Origin: Deltaproteobacteria bacterium
Lineage (GTDB): Bacteria > UBA10199 > GCA-002796325 > JACPFF01
Length of the DNA stretch: 64,000 nucleotides
Reading direction: 5' to 3'
Assembly: GCA_016210045.1 (NCBI GenBank)
Contig: JACQUX010000029.1
Coordinates: 95,538-159,537, forward strand
In this document: positions 43,134 through 52,573 of the stretch, one piece after another
How positions within the stretch are numbered: the first letter of the stretch is position 1
Layout of the letters: each line of letters begins with the position of its first letter
The notes under the pieces: model-generated
The model's database searches: none
The model's input: only the letters and a program-made list of their open reading frames with translations
What the model was told of the DNA's origin: nothing
Made by a program: the position numbers and the translations under genes

Positions 43134-45158
43134 TTACTTGTCCTTCTCGTACGGACCGCGCAGGGCTTGTTCGATCAAGTCCTTCGCGTCGTGCGCGAAG
43201 TCGCCACGATTCCGCGCGCCGCTCGGATGCGGCCGTTCGCGCACGCGCACACCGGAGGCCTTGGCGCCCAGCGCATCTTTCGCGCCCGCGAGCGTCAACT
43301 CTTTTTCCAAATCAACCAACAACGGATCGAGCCGCGCCGCGCGTTCTGGAAACTTGAGATGAGTGAATCCGGTATGGGCCAAGCGTAACGCACGATACGC
43401 CTCGCGCAGCGTGTCGATATCGGGCGACATCCGCAAATGATTGCCCATCTGTTCGGCGAGCAACGCCCGATCGAACATCCCTTGGCGGAGCGGGGAGAGC
43501 GGATAGCGCAACTGGGCATCGTGCGGATGCAGGATCAAATACGCGGTCGTCCACGGCGTGAGCAACGCGGCGTAGGCCTCCTGGTCCGGCTGTTGGGAGG
43601 CGCGGTATGCCCGCATCCCAAGCTGCTGCGTGGCCTCCACATATCGCGTCTGCAATGGCGTCTGTAAGTCTTCGAGCCGCCGGATCCCGTCACGATAGCC
43701 GCTCTGCACATAATAGCGCAGCGTGTCTTCGATCAGTCGCAACAAAGCGGCCATTCGGATCAACAGCGCGGCATCATCGGCGTCGGCACAGGCAAGCCGC
43801 AGCGAGGACTCCAGCGTCTCATGGACCACGCGCAGCAACTCGGCGTGCGCCTCAATCGCCGGATTCATATACGGCCGTAACGCGCGCGGGATCAGCGCAT
43901 AACAGAGCAGTTCGCAGAGATACGCGGTGTTGAAGGCGTGGCGGTATTTGTTACCGACCACACGCCGCTGTTCGACTGCATCAGGATACAGCGCAAAAAA
44001 ATGGGTTTCCCAACGCGCCAATGCCTCGTCGCGATCGGCCACCGTGCATCGGCGGAGCAGAAAAAAGTGGACTGCTGCCACTGCGGCCTCGCCCACGGGT
44101 CCGGCAACGACTGGGCGAATCAGCGCAGCCGCTTGGACTAAGTCGTCTTGCGTCGACGCATCGGGCGCCGTGTCCCGCTGTGCCGTCGCGTGCGCGTCGG
44201 CCAATGCCGCGAGCTGTTCGGCCAACACGGCCATATTGTCTTTTACGCGGGCAATCGCTGCGGCGTCGCGCAGCGTGCGGAAGGCTGTTAACGAATATTG
44301 ATACGCCGCTTGCGCCGCCGCAATCCGCTTCGCTTTGTCTCCACCGATGTCGTCCGTCGCCAGCCGCATCGCCGCCGCAGCCAACATCGCGGCCCGCGCT
44401 CGCATCCGACGACGGGAGAGCGCCCCACCCGGATGGCGACCGGCTTCGCGTTGTAGCCGCTCCCACTGTTGCTGCGCGGCCAGCGCCCCTTTCCGCTGCC
44501 CCGTTTGCACGTGGGCGAGTGCCAGTAACGCATACGCCACGGCGATTTGCTCCGGTGCGGAACGGCGTTTCGTCTCGATCGCCGCCAGTTGATAAAAATG
44601 TGCAACCGCCGTTTGATACGCGCCGCTCGCGAGTGCCGCCACTCCGCACGCCAACGCACTGCGCGCGGCCTGCTCCGACGCGAGCTGCGTCTCCGGCAAT
44701 GCCAGATCGCCGCTGCGCCGCCGCACGCTGAGATGAAGTTGGCCCAAGACCAACAGTGCCCCGATTTGATGCGCGCCGCTTTCCGGGTCGGCCAAGAATT
44801 CTTGCGCGACGTCGGAGAGATCCGCCGGCAACAGCGCACGAAACGCCTCCCAATCGACGAAAGTGTCACCCTCGCCGTCGCCTAGCGCAACATAGGCCGA
44901 GAACGACGCCAGCATCACTGCCAGTGGAGAGGTCGACAGACGATGACACGCAGCGAGCCACGTCGTATGCACATCCGCAGCAAAACGACGCGCCCGATCC
45001 CATAATTTTTTTGCCGATGGAACGGATACAAGGAGCGGCGCAGACCGCCTCGGCAACGCCGCAGGCGCTGGCACTACGGAACAACGAGCGAAGGTCGGTT
45101 TCCCCCGTACCCAACTGCGCCGACCCCCTCTCGCGGACGACAGAGGGAGCAGTGGCAT
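43134..45158 (-). CDS. hypothetical helical-repeat protein, 674 residues
   Basis: A long, alanine-rich, predominantly helical protein with recurring segments such as LACGVAALASGAYQTAVAHFYQLAAIE and AYALLALAHVQTGQRKGALAAQQQW-type pairs that look like tetratricopeptide or similar helical repeats. I cannot assign a function or a family; no enzyme motif or signal peptide is seen. The start is uncertain: ATG at 45158 or GTG at 45164, both with weak ribosome sites, and the first 50 residues are low-complexity. It is divergent from the NlpC/P60 gene at 45299 with about 140 bases between, so a shared regulatory region is possible. Confidence 0.6.
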   Translation of the reverse strand: MPLLPLSSARGGRRSWVRGKPTFARCSVVPAPAALPRRSAPLLVSVPSAKKLWDRARRFAADVHTTWLAACHRLSTSPLAVMLASFSAYVALGDGEGDTFVDWEAFRALLPADLSDVAQEFLADPESGAHQIGALLVLGQLHLSVRRRSGDLALPETQLASEQAARSALACGVAALASGAYQTAVAHFYQLAAIETKRRSAPEQIAVAYALLALAHVQTGQRKGALAAQQQWERLQREAGRHPGGALSRRRMRARAAMLAAAAMRLATDDIGGDKAKRIAAAQAAYQYSLTAFRTLRDAAAIARVKDNMAVLAEQLAALADAHATAQRDTAPDASTQDDLVQAAALIRPVVAGPVGEAAVAAVHFFLLRRCTVADRDEALARWETHFFALYPDAVEQRRVVGNKYRHAFNTAYLCELLCYALIPRALRPYMNPAIEAHAELLRVVHETLESSLRLACADADDAALLIRMAALLRLIEDTLRYYVQSGYRDGIRRLEDLQTPLQTRYVEATQQLGMRAYRASQQPDQEAYAALLTPWTTAYLILHPHDAQLRYPLSPLRQGMFDRALLAEQMGNHLRMSPDIDTLREAYRALRLAHTGFTHLKFPERAARLDPLLVDLEKELTLAGAKDALGAKASGVRVRERPHPSGARNRGDFAHDAKDLIEQALRGPYEKDK

Positions 45159-45298
45159 ACGCACCTAACCGATGCCCCAGTACCGCACACGTTTTATCCG
45201 AGATGACAAGCGGGAAATCAGTTGGCAGCAAATGGGCACAAATCCGGCTCTGGACGCCACTTGCCAAGACGCCACGAGTTCCAGTACACCCCTCACCA

Positions 45299-47179
45299 AT
45301 GACCAAATGCACGGACAGCGTGAGTCAGCGGGTGGGTCGACAACTCGGCGTGCGCGATACGGATCGCGATGAGCTGTTACTCGACGACATCCTGGTCCAC
45401 ACGCCGACGGCGGAACTAACCGTCAGCGATGCGGCGTATTATCTCGCACAACTCGCGCGCTGCCCGGAGGTCCGGGCGCAGGCGGAGCCGACGGATCCGC
45501 GCGTGACGACCTGGTCGCGCGCCGGCACGCCGTGGTTCACGCTGACGAAACACGATCGGTCACTCGTCGTGACGGATCGCCACGACGGCGGCACCAACAC
45601 CGTCTCGCTCCACGCCAAACGGTTCGGCCTCTTGTCCTCGCTCAATCCGTGGCTGGTGCGTCGGGACTTTGCACGTGGGCTGCCGCATCCCGAAGCACTG
45701 CGGACTCCGGAATATTGGATCGCACGCTACTCCGCGAGCGCGCACACCCCGCTGCTCACGCCCGCCGCGATCGCCACCTATAACGATCGCGAAAGTGCGC
45801 GCGTCGTCGATGTCGATGCCACGCTGACCAAAAACGGGCCAACGCTGCCCGTCCGCACGATCCTCGCGGAGGTCCTCAAGTATTACGGGCTGGAGCTGCG
45901 CGACGGCGCGTTCGTCCGCGCGCCGTGTGCCCTCGGCGTCGGCAGCGCGACCTTTACCGGCACGCTCACGAACAAAGCTGCGGAATTGACGCTGCACGAT
46001 TGGCGACAGATTGTCGCCGCGATGCGACTCCCGATTGACGTGACGCCGATTGGCCCGCCCGCGTGCGCGACCGCCGGCGGCGCGCTCACGGTGCAACCCA
46101 ATCCCTCGCTCGATCGCCGCATCCCGCTACAATACGGCGTCCTCGTGCGGCAAACCGAACTGCGACTCTACCCCGACGCCCGCGCGTGCTTCACCTCGCG
46201 CGACGCGAGCGCCGACGACCTCTGCACCGCCCATCGTCCGCATCTGGGCGAACCGGTCACGATCCTGTGGAGCGGCGCGGGGTGGTCATTCGTCAAGACC
46301 CAACAGTCGGGCGGATGGGTGCCCCACGCCGATCTCGCCCTCGCCACTCGAACGGACATCGACCGACTCCTGACAGCCACGACCACCGTGCGCGATTTCA
46401 CCGTCGTCGTCGACGACATCCGACTCGGCATGGGCACGCGATTGCCGCTGCGCGCCGACTACGGCGATACGATCGAAGTCGACCGCCCCACGCGCGCCAG
46501 CGATGGTCGCGTCGCCTGGCAACCGCTCACAGTGTCCCGTCCGCAAGCCGACGTCGCGCCGGCCTTTACCTACGCCTCGTTTATCACCGCACTCCTCGAC
46601 ACGACGCCGCAGGGCGTCTGGCTCTACGCGAATAAGGCCCACGAGGGCACCGAAGGCGTGGATTGTTCCGGGCTCGTGCGGATGGCGCTCGAAGTCCATG
46701 GCCTGATCATCGGCCGCACCACCGGCGTCCATTTTCTCCACGCCGGACAGAGTGTCTGGCAGCGTCCGCCGGCGCTGGCTCCGGTGACGACCCTCGCCGC
46801 GGACCAACTCGCCGCGACGTGGCGCGACAATCAACACCGCGCCACACAGTCGCGCCGCGCGATCCTCGACGTCTTGCGGCAATGGGATCGCGACATGCGC
46901 CACGGCGTCCCCCGCGGACCGCTGCTACTCGTCTGGCCGGGCCACGTCAGCGTGTTCCTCGGTTTCGACACGACCCAACGCCCGATGGTTTTTTCATCAC
47001 TCTCACGCAGTAAAGTCCTGCAGCACGGCACCCACGCCGGCCCGACCGCCGCCACCGAAGATCTGTGGTTGCTCGGTCCGACCGTCACCCCACTTGATCT
47101 CGCCGTCGGCGTCCCCGGCACACTCGGCCGCACCACCGACTGGTACGCCCGCATCGCAACCATCCGCGAGATTCGCTAG
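45299..47179 (+). CDS. NlpC/P60-family protein with SH3-like domains
   Basis: A 626-residue protein. The C-terminal part has GVDCSGLVRMALEVHG (catalytic Cys456) and PGHVSVFLGF (His549), the NlpC/P60 papain-like core that cleaves peptidoglycan peptide bonds. Upstream, two SH3-like segments (for example QTELRLYPDARACF and GEPVTILWSGAGWSFVKTQQ) and an N-terminal domain resemble the N_NLPC_P60-SH3-SH3-NLPC architecture. The ATG at 45299 leaves no signal peptide, unusual for a wall hydrolase. In-frame upstream starts exist, but their sequence is low-complexity shadow of the divergent gene. The start is therefore the weak point. Confidence 0.72.
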   Translation: MTKCTDSVSQRVGRQLGVRDTDRDELLLDDILVHTPTAELTVSDAAYYLAQLARCPEVRAQAEPTDPRVTTWSRAGTPWFTLTKHDRSLVVTDRHDGGTNTVSLHAKRFGLLSSLNPWLVRRDFARGLPHPEALRTPEYWIARYSASAHTPLLTPAAIATYNDRESARVVDVDATLTKNGPTLPVRTILAEVLKYYGLELRDGAFVRAPCALGVGSATFTGTLTNKAAELTLHDWRQIVAAMRLPIDVTPIGPPACATAGGALTVQPNPSLDRRIPLQYGVLVRQTELRLYPDARACFTSRDASADDLCTAHRPHLGEPVTILWSGAGWSFVKTQQSGGWVPHADLALATRTDIDRLLTATTTVRDFTVVVDDIRLGMGTRLPLRADYGDTIEVDRPTRASDGRVAWQPLTVSRPQADVAPAFTYASFITALLDTTPQGVWLYANKAHEGTEGVDCSGLVRMALEVHGLIIGRTTGVHFLHAGQSVWQRPPALAPVTTLAADQLAATWRDNQHRATQSRRAILDVLRQWDRDMRHGVPRGPLLLVWPGHVSVFLGFDTTQRPMVFSSLSRSKVLQHGTHAGPTAATEDLWLLGPTVTPLDLAVGVPGTLGRTTDWYARIATIREIR

Positions 47180-47189
47180 GCCTCTCACG

Positions 47190-47426
47190 ATGATGCAGAC
47201 CCTCGACCTCCATGGACTCCGTTTCGAAGAGGCGCATGAAGCCGTCACCCGCTTCGTCGATCGACTCTATTATCAGGAAGCGGAATGCGGTCGGATCATT
47301 CACGGGTTCGGTGTCATTGCCGGGGCATTGCCGCAATGGCTCGCCGCATATCCATTCGTGACCCGCTGGGCACGCGACCTCCACAACGCCGGCAGCACGA
47401 TGGTGTGGGTCGATGCGGCGCGATAG
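47190..47426 (+). CDS. small Smr-domain protein
   Basis: A 78-residue stand-alone Smr (small MutS-related) domain. LDLHGLRFEEAHEAV (6-20) and IIHGFGVIAG (37-46) are the two signature motifs, D-x-H-G and x-H-G-x-G. Family members bind or nick nucleic acids, including roles in ribosome-collision rescue, but this minimal form has no extra domain to guide assignment. It begins ten bases after the NlpC/P60 stop, so the two are probably co-transcribed. Two tandem ATG codons (47190 and 47193) are possible starts. Confidence 0.8.
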   Translation: MMQTLDLHGLRFEEAHEAVTRFVDRLYYQEAECGRIIHGFGVIAGALPQWLAAYPFVTRWARDLHNAGSTMVWVDAAR

Positions 47427-47614
47427 TGGTCCCGAGCAGGATCTCGTCGGCTGGTTCAGCAGGGCGCTGCGCGACAGCCAAGCGGCATCGATTGTAATAC
47501 ATACGACCGTGCCCAACCTACAATTTACTCAATATCTTGAGTACTCAGTACAGAGTCGCCTTAATCCGTAGCCCTGTTACGTTACAGAGGTCTCATGTGC
47601 GGTTGGGTGCCACG

Positions 47615-50587
47615 TCACTTCCGCCGCCAGATTTGGAAGTGGATATTGACCTCTTGGCCGGTCGGGAGGACGGCGTTGGTGCGATCGTCGTTGCGGTTGG
47701 GGAGATCGGCGGCGCAGACGCGTTCCCACTGGTCGGGCGGGAAAGGGAGATTACGAAAACCGTCGTTGCCGATCCCGCTGAGCCCGAACAACCGCATGGC
47801 GTCTCCTTCATGATGATCGGTCTCGATCACGACGTAACCGCCCGGGGCGACGTCGCGGCCGACATATTCCGCCAAACCGATTCCAGCTGGTAAGACAAGG
47901 TCCTGCCAATCCGGGTGGCTCCAATACACGACGCGGCACGGCGTTGCGGCATGGATCGCCTCCCAGTCGCTCACGTACCTGACGCGCGCGCGCACGTCTG
48001 CGGGCACATGATAATGAAACGCGTGTTGGTGATTCTGCAGTCCCAATCCCTCTGGCTCCTTGATCACAACCGCCGTCCCGAGCTGGGACAGCACGATCGC
48101 GGTGTCGGCCATTGTGCCGGGCGCATTCTCCACCGCGCTGACTTGCGTAGGGCCTGCAGCGCCGCTCAGCAGTCGATGCAGCAGTTCGAGTCGCCGATAT
48201 CGAAGCCGTCCGGCGAGCAACAGACGGTGAGGATCGGCGCGCGACCGACCGCCATCCATTGGCCAATCGCGCGCATAGTGTTCGGGGACCCCAGTCGGGA
48301 TCTCGCGCAATAGTTGCGGCACCGCCAAGTCCATCGCGGCAGCGGGGACGATGAAACCGGCATCGAGCAATTGCTCCATCCGCGTCGCCGGACCTAATCC
48401 CCACGGATCGTGCGGCCGCGGCGTTGGACGCGCTGCCGACGCGGCGATGTCAGTCGGCGCGAGACGTTGGAGCGCGCCGGCCGGGAGATCGAATCGGAAC
48501 TCACTCCCCTCCTCGGCCCGGCTGCGCACCCAAAGTGGCCCCCAGCCCAACTCGCGCAAGGTCGTAATCACCGAACTGAGCCCGAGGCCATAACTCGCCG
48601 CCAGCGGCCGTCGGCCCTCGCGGAAATGCGGCTCGCCGAGGCGGTCGAGGTTTTCCGGCAAGATCCCGATCCCGTGATCGCGCACGGCGAATGAGAAGCC
48701 ACCGTCCGGCAGTCGCTCGGCCAACAGCTCCACCGGCGCCGCGCCGTAGCGAGCGGCGTTGGTCAGCAGATTGGCGAGCAGATCGGTCAGCCGACGAGGG
48801 GGGCGAAACGCGGGCCGCATGTCTTCGATGAGCGCGCGCACGTCCTCGTTGAGTGGACACTCGATCCTCGCGGCGTCCAATTCCGTGCGGGAGAGGGTGA
48901 AGGCCTCAGTCAAAAGATGCCAGAGGCTGCCTGGCGACGCCACGAGCGCGGCACAACGGGCGAGTTGCGCAGCGGACGCCGCCTGGCCCTGCAAGGCCCG
49001 CCGGATCTCGACATCATAGCGAATCCATTGCATCGCTCGCCGCGCCAGGTCGTGACAGACCTCGCCCAGCGGATCCACGGTCCCTGTCCCGACACCTGCG
49101 ACGGGGAGCACCGCAAAACGACTGACCAGTTCCCATGTGTTGAGAAAGTCCCCGACCAGCCCACGCGCTTGTAACAGCGCACGTTGATGTGCGGCCAATG
49201 TCGCTTGCATCTGGGCATCTAGCGACCGACCTGCGTTCAGCGTAGCCGCCGCCGCATGGAGCGTCTCAGATATGGCACGTCGCAATGGCTCCGTGCGTTC
49301 TTGATAGGCGTAGCCCCAGTCGAGTAGTGCGGCCCGCAGCGCGCCAAGCTGTGGCAGTATCACGCGGACCGGCGCCGCATCGCGCCCTGGCACGACAAAT
49401 CCGCGGTCGAGACAACCAGGGAGTTGCAGATTCAAATACGCATCCAGCGCGTCCGTCGCCGCCTCGACCGAGGCGGCGCCAAGCTCAATCACCGTCCCGA
49501 GCCGATCGGGCGCGTCCGGGAGTGGCCCGTGGGTGAACGTAAGACCGTTCTGCGTCAGACGGAGTCCCGCATGCAGCGTGACAGCGCCGTCGGCAGAAGG
49601 GGCAATTAATGAATGATACAGCGGCAATAGCGGCGCGAGCGGCGCCGCGGCGTCCCCTTCGATCCGTGTGATCCTCCCCCCCGCAAGATCCAGACGGAGC
49701 AGATGCCGTGCAGGTCCCGTCTCCCAGTGTGCGCGCCAGCCCAACGCCGCCAAGAACGTTCGCAGCGGGGCTGCGGTCGGCTCCGGCGGCCAGACAAAGA
49801 GGCGACGGCCGACGGCATCAGAAGACACCCCAGACTCCGGCAAAGCGGCCGGAAACCGGAGCACGAGTGCGCCGGTCGCGGCGTCCTGCACCATCTCAGT
49901 GGCGCTCGCCACGAACGACTGCATCACCACATTCGCCAGCTCGCGGCGCGTGGGATCGATTTGGAAATAGACCTTGGCATTCCAAGCCTGGACGAAGCCC
50001 TCGGCCTCCCGGATTCGACCCGCCGCGAGCAGTTCCGCGCGCAGGCCGTGCACCGGCTCGGCAGACCGCATCGCCCGATCCAAACATACGTACACGTTAT
50101 TCGCCAACGCGGTACTAGAGGAGTCGAGAATATGAATGCTCGCACGTGGCTGCGTGTCCGGCGTTTCCTCGATCAATTGTCCTACTCGTCGCAGTCGTCG
50201 AAACCACCCAGCCACGGTGGCTGCGGCCGCTTGGACCTGCGCGACATCGAGCGGCCCTTCCGGCAGCAACGCCACGGCCCGGGCATGGAATTCCAGACAG
50301 ACGGGGAAGAGTTGCATGGCTAGCTGGAGATGTTCGTCAGAACGACGACCGGCTATGCGCTCGATCGTCGCATCCCACCACGCCTCCTCGCCGAAGATGA
50401 GATCAGAAAGCTCCGGCAACGGCCATGCCGGTTCAGGGAGCGGTTGCGGACCTCGCACCAACAGCGCGCCCAGCAGCAGCGGGCATTCCATGACGGCGGC
50501 CGCTGTCGCCGCCGGCGCGGTCAGCAAAAATCGCTGCGCCATCTGCGCGACGCAGGCGGGATCGAGGAACAGCCGCGTCGCCACCAT
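47615..50587 (-). CDS. histidine-kinase-type ATPase fused to a methyltransferase-like domain
   Basis: A 990-residue cytosolic protein. The HATPase_c domain (about 595-700) has the N box NLLTNAARYG, the G1 box VRDHGIGI and the G2 box YGLGLSSV, followed by a typical beta-strand GSEFRFDLP. No HisKA phospho-acceptor or receiver domain is evident. Residues about 860-985 look like a Rossmann methyltransferase: VYWSHPDWQDLVL, then VAPGGYVVIETDHHEGD. The first 590 residues are helical and unassigned. I chose ATG 50587 because the 46 codons upstream to a start at 50725 are Arg/Gly-rich and unlike protein. Stress-sensing or regulatory roles are possible but unproven. Confidence 0.72.
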   Translation of the reverse strand: MVATRLFLDPACVAQMAQRFLLTAPAATAAAVMECPLLLGALLVRGPQPLPEPAWPLPELSDLIFGEEAWWDATIERIAGRRSDEHLQLAMQLFPVCLEFHARAVALLPEGPLDVAQVQAAAATVAGWFRRLRRVGQLIEETPDTQPRASIHILDSSSTALANNVYVCLDRAMRSAEPVHGLRAELLAAGRIREAEGFVQAWNAKVYFQIDPTRRELANVVMQSFVASATEMVQDAATGALVLRFPAALPESGVSSDAVGRRLFVWPPEPTAAPLRTFLAALGWRAHWETGPARHLLRLDLAGGRITRIEGDAAAPLAPLLPLYHSLIAPSADGAVTLHAGLRLTQNGLTFTHGPLPDAPDRLGTVIELGAASVEAATDALDAYLNLQLPGCLDRGFVVPGRDAAPVRVILPQLGALRAALLDWGYAYQERTEPLRRAISETLHAAAATLNAGRSLDAQMQATLAAHQRALLQARGLVGDFLNTWELVSRFAVLPVAGVGTGTVDPLGEVCHDLARRAMQWIRYDVEIRRALQGQAASAAQLARCAALVASPGSLWHLLTEAFTLSRTELDAARIECPLNEDVRALIEDMRPAFRPPRRLTDLLANLLTNAARYGAAPVELLAERLPDGGFSFAVRDHGIGILPENLDRLGEPHFREGRRPLAASYGLGLSSVITTLRELGWGPLWVRSRAEEGSEFRFDLPAGALQRLAPTDIAASAARPTPRPHDPWGLGPATRMEQLLDAGFIVPAAAMDLAVPQLLREIPTGVPEHYARDWPMDGGRSRADPHRLLLAGRLRYRRLELLHRLLSGAAGPTQVSAVENAPGTMADTAIVLSQLGTAVVIKEPEGLGLQNHQHAFHYHVPADVRARVRYVSDWEAIHAATPCRVVYWSHPDWQDLVLPAGIGLAEYVGRDVAPGGYVVIETDHHEGDAMRLFGLSGIGNDGFRNLPFPPDQWERVCAADLPNRNDDRTNAVLPTGQEVNIHFQIWRRK

Positions 50588-50798
50588 GCGCACGGCCTGC
50601 CAGGGCCGACCCCACGTCCGGCACTCTGAACTGGTACCGCAGGGCCGCGCCGCGGCCGTACGAGTCTCTGGCACTCGGCCACTGCCGCCCCCTCTCACAC
50701 TTGCGCGACCCGTCCAAATCCGCATCAGTTACTCTATCGGCCGTCCCACCAAGAAGTTGCGTGTGCCTCCGAACGCTTCCAATAAATTTTGCTCATAG

Positions 50799-50824
50799 GC
50801 AAAAAAAATTGCAATTTTTTTTGC
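50799..50824. promoter_or_regulatory. 26-base perfect AT palindrome between divergent genes
   Basis: GC followed by eight A, TTGCAA, eight T and GC forms a perfect palindrome at 50799-50824, 20 bases before the ATG of the second DUF4143 ATPase and in the gap upstream of the divergent HATPase gene. Such a site could be an operator for a dimeric repressor, or simply a hairpin in the mRNA leader that affects translation. It is unique in the window. Confidence 0.45.
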
Positions 50825-50843
50825 GTTATGGCACAAAATCTCC

Positions 50844-52013
50844 ATGTCACAAGAACGGTACCTGGAACCCGCCATTGCCGCCGATTTGTCCGACAAAATG
50901 GTCTTGTTAGGCGGTCCGCGCCAGGTCGGCAAGACGACCTTAGCGGAGCAAGTGGCCGCTCGATCCTCGCATGCGTTGTATCTGAGCTGGGACCGGCGTA
51001 CGGACCGTCGGCAATTGATGGCCGCCCAATGGCCCACGGAACCCTCATGCATTGTCCTGGATGAACTCCACAAATACCGACGTTGGAAACAATGGCTGAA
51101 AGGCGAGTACGACCGGCATCGTCGACACCATCAATTCCTCGTGACCGGGAGCGCTCGGCTCGATATCTTTCGCCGCGGCGGGGATTCCCTCCAAGGGCGG
51201 TATCACCACTACCGACTCCATCCCTTCAGCGTCGCCGAACTCACGGGACCGCCCCACCGGATCACCCCCATGACACCGCTCCCCGACGCCTCGCCGGTAC
51301 CAACTACAATCCTGCCGCAGTTGCTCCGCTACAGCGGTTTCCCGGAACCGATCTTGGCCCAGAGCGATCGCGTGCATCGTCGCTGGCAAAAAGAGCGGTT
51401 GGAACGCTTCGTGCGCGAAGATGTGCGCGAGTTGGAACAGATCCGCGACCTCTCCGCAATGCAACTCTTGACCGACCTGCTGCCGACCCGGGTTGGAAGC
51501 CTCCTCTCACTCAACGCCATTCGGGAGGATCTCGAAGTGAGCCATCGCGCCCTCACGCACTGGATGGAGATCCTGGAACGCCTCTACTTCAGCTTCCGCA
51601 TCCTCCCGTTTTATCGGCGCCATTCGACCGGCCTGAAGAAAATGCCGAAACTGTACCTCTGGGACTGGTCACTCGTACCCGATCCGGGGGCGCGCTTCGA
51701 AAATCTGGTCGCGGCCCATTTATTAAAACTCTGTCACTATCTGGAAGATACTGAGGGATACGCCACGCAACTCTGGTATCTGCGCGATCTCGACAAACAC
51801 GAAGTCGACTTCTTGGTCACGGTGAATCGCCGACCGTGGTTCGCGGTCGAAGCACGACTGCAAGACACGGTGCCCTCCAAGACCTTGCGATATTTCGGCG
51901 AGCGACTCGCCATTCCGCACTTGTATCAAGTCGTCTGCGAAGGCACCCGACACTTCGTGCAAGACGGCGTGCACGTCGAGCCGGCACCCCGCTTCTTCAG
52001 CCGACTCTGCTAG
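50844..52013 (+). CDS. AAA-type ATPase with DUF4143 domain (second copy)
   Basis: A 389-residue ATPase of the same family as 28658-29824. The Walker A is GGPRQVGKTTL (23-33), the Walker B lies in SCIVLDELHKYRRWK, and FLVTGSARLDIFRRGG is the sensor segment. The C-terminal DUF4143 portion has KHEVDFLVTVNRRPWFAVEAR, a PD-(D/E)XK-like D...E pattern in which Ala replaces the usual Lys, so nuclease activity is doubtful. It converges on the release-factor gene: both stops share the palindromic CTAG at 52010-52013. Its function is unknown; the first copy is only moderately similar. Confidence 0.85.
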   Translation: MSQERYLEPAIAADLSDKMVLLGGPRQVGKTTLAEQVAARSSHALYLSWDRRTDRRQLMAAQWPTEPSCIVLDELHKYRRWKQWLKGEYDRHRRHHQFLVTGSARLDIFRRGGDSLQGRYHHYRLHPFSVAELTGPPHRITPMTPLPDASPVPTTILPQLLRYSGFPEPILAQSDRVHRRWQKERLERFVREDVRELEQIRDLSAMQLLTDLLPTRVGSLLSLNAIREDLEVSHRALTHWMEILERLYFSFRILPFYRRHSTGLKKMPKLYLWDWSLVPDPGARFENLVAAHLLKLCHYLEDTEGYATQLWYLRDLDKHEVDFLVTVNRRPWFAVEARLQDTVPSKTLRYFGERLAIPHLYQVVCEGTRHFVQDGVHVEPAPRFFSRLC

Positions 52014-52423
52014 TCCTGCAGCGGCCGCTGGCGCAGCCCCTTGATCGCCGCGCGATGCCGTTTGCCGGCCAGCATCTTGGCCTTGGCGCGGCGGGAGCGG
52101 CGGCGTTTCTGGCGACGGACCTTTTCGATCCGCTGCTGTTCGGCACTCGCCGCGCCGAGGCGCAGGGCCTCCAGCCGCTCGCACAAACGCTGCCGCGCAT
52201 AATAGCGATTCAGTCCCTGCGAGCGTGCCTCCTGACATTTGACCTGCACGCCACTGGGCCGATGCCGCAACACCACGCACGTCGCGACCTTGTTGACGTT
52301 CTGTCCCCCGGCCCCGCCGGAACGGACGAAGTGTTCATCGAGCTCCGCTTCACTTACGCCAAGCGCGTCCATCCGCGCCTGCAGCGCGCGTGTCTTTTCC
52401 GCTGATACGGGGACAGGTACCAT
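52010..52423 (-). CDS. peptide chain release factor-like protein (GGQ, RF-1 domain)
   Basis: A 137-residue protein with SGGAGGQNVNKVATCV, containing the peptidyl-tRNA hydrolysing GGQ (39-41), and a basic, Arg-rich C-terminal tail (QQRIEKVRRQKRRRSRRA). It lacks a codon-recognition domain, so it belongs to the small rescue class related to ArfB/YaeJ and the release factor-like group, which free stalled ribosomes; that role is inferred. GGAGG is five bases before the ATG at 52423. Start codon and ribosome site both lie in the 93-bp inverted repeat (52409-52501). M18 (52372) is an alternative start. Confidence 0.82.
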   Translation of the reverse strand: MVPVPVSAEKTRALQARMDALGVSEAELDEHFVRSGGAGGQNVNKVATCVVLRHRPSGVQVKCQEARSQGLNRYYARQRLCERLEALRLGAASAEQQRIEKVRRQKRRRSRRAKAKMLAGKRHRAAIKGLRQRPLQD

Positions 52424-52501
52424 TCAAACCTCCGTCAAATGGGCATTGCATGGATATTGCTCAAACCGGCGCCAAATGGGCATCGCATGGTACCTGTCCC
52501 C
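52409..52501. repeat. REP-like inverted repeat with GGGGACAGGTACC ends
   Basis: GGGGACAGGTACCAT (52409-52423) and its exact reverse complement (52487-52501) enclose 63 bases with two further related units (GGGCATTGCATGG and GGGCATCGCATGG). The end motif is widely seen next to transposases of the REP-associated type, none of which is in this window. The left arm holds the start codon of the release-factor-like gene. The remaining sequence to 52573 shows no gene. Confidence 0.8.
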
Positions 52502-52573
52502 ATCAAAGCGATATTGCATGCTGGTTTGCTGGTTATTGTGGGGACGTTTCGGTAGGCGGCGGCGTGGCAATGT

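Noticed and set aside
44756..45298. Long N-terminal extension of the NlpC/P60 gene
   Set aside because: It overlaps the divergent 674-residue gene and reads as its shadow; no signal peptide is gained.
47520..47545. Short inverted repeat ACTCAA/TTGAGT between smr and the convergent HATPase gene
   Set aside because: Only six bases of pairing with no T-run, so neither a terminator nor an operator can be supported.
50588..50725. 46-codon N-terminal extension of the HATPase fusion protein
   Set aside because: The sequence is Arg/Gly-rich and low-complexity, with no ribosome site; the ATG at 50587 fits better.
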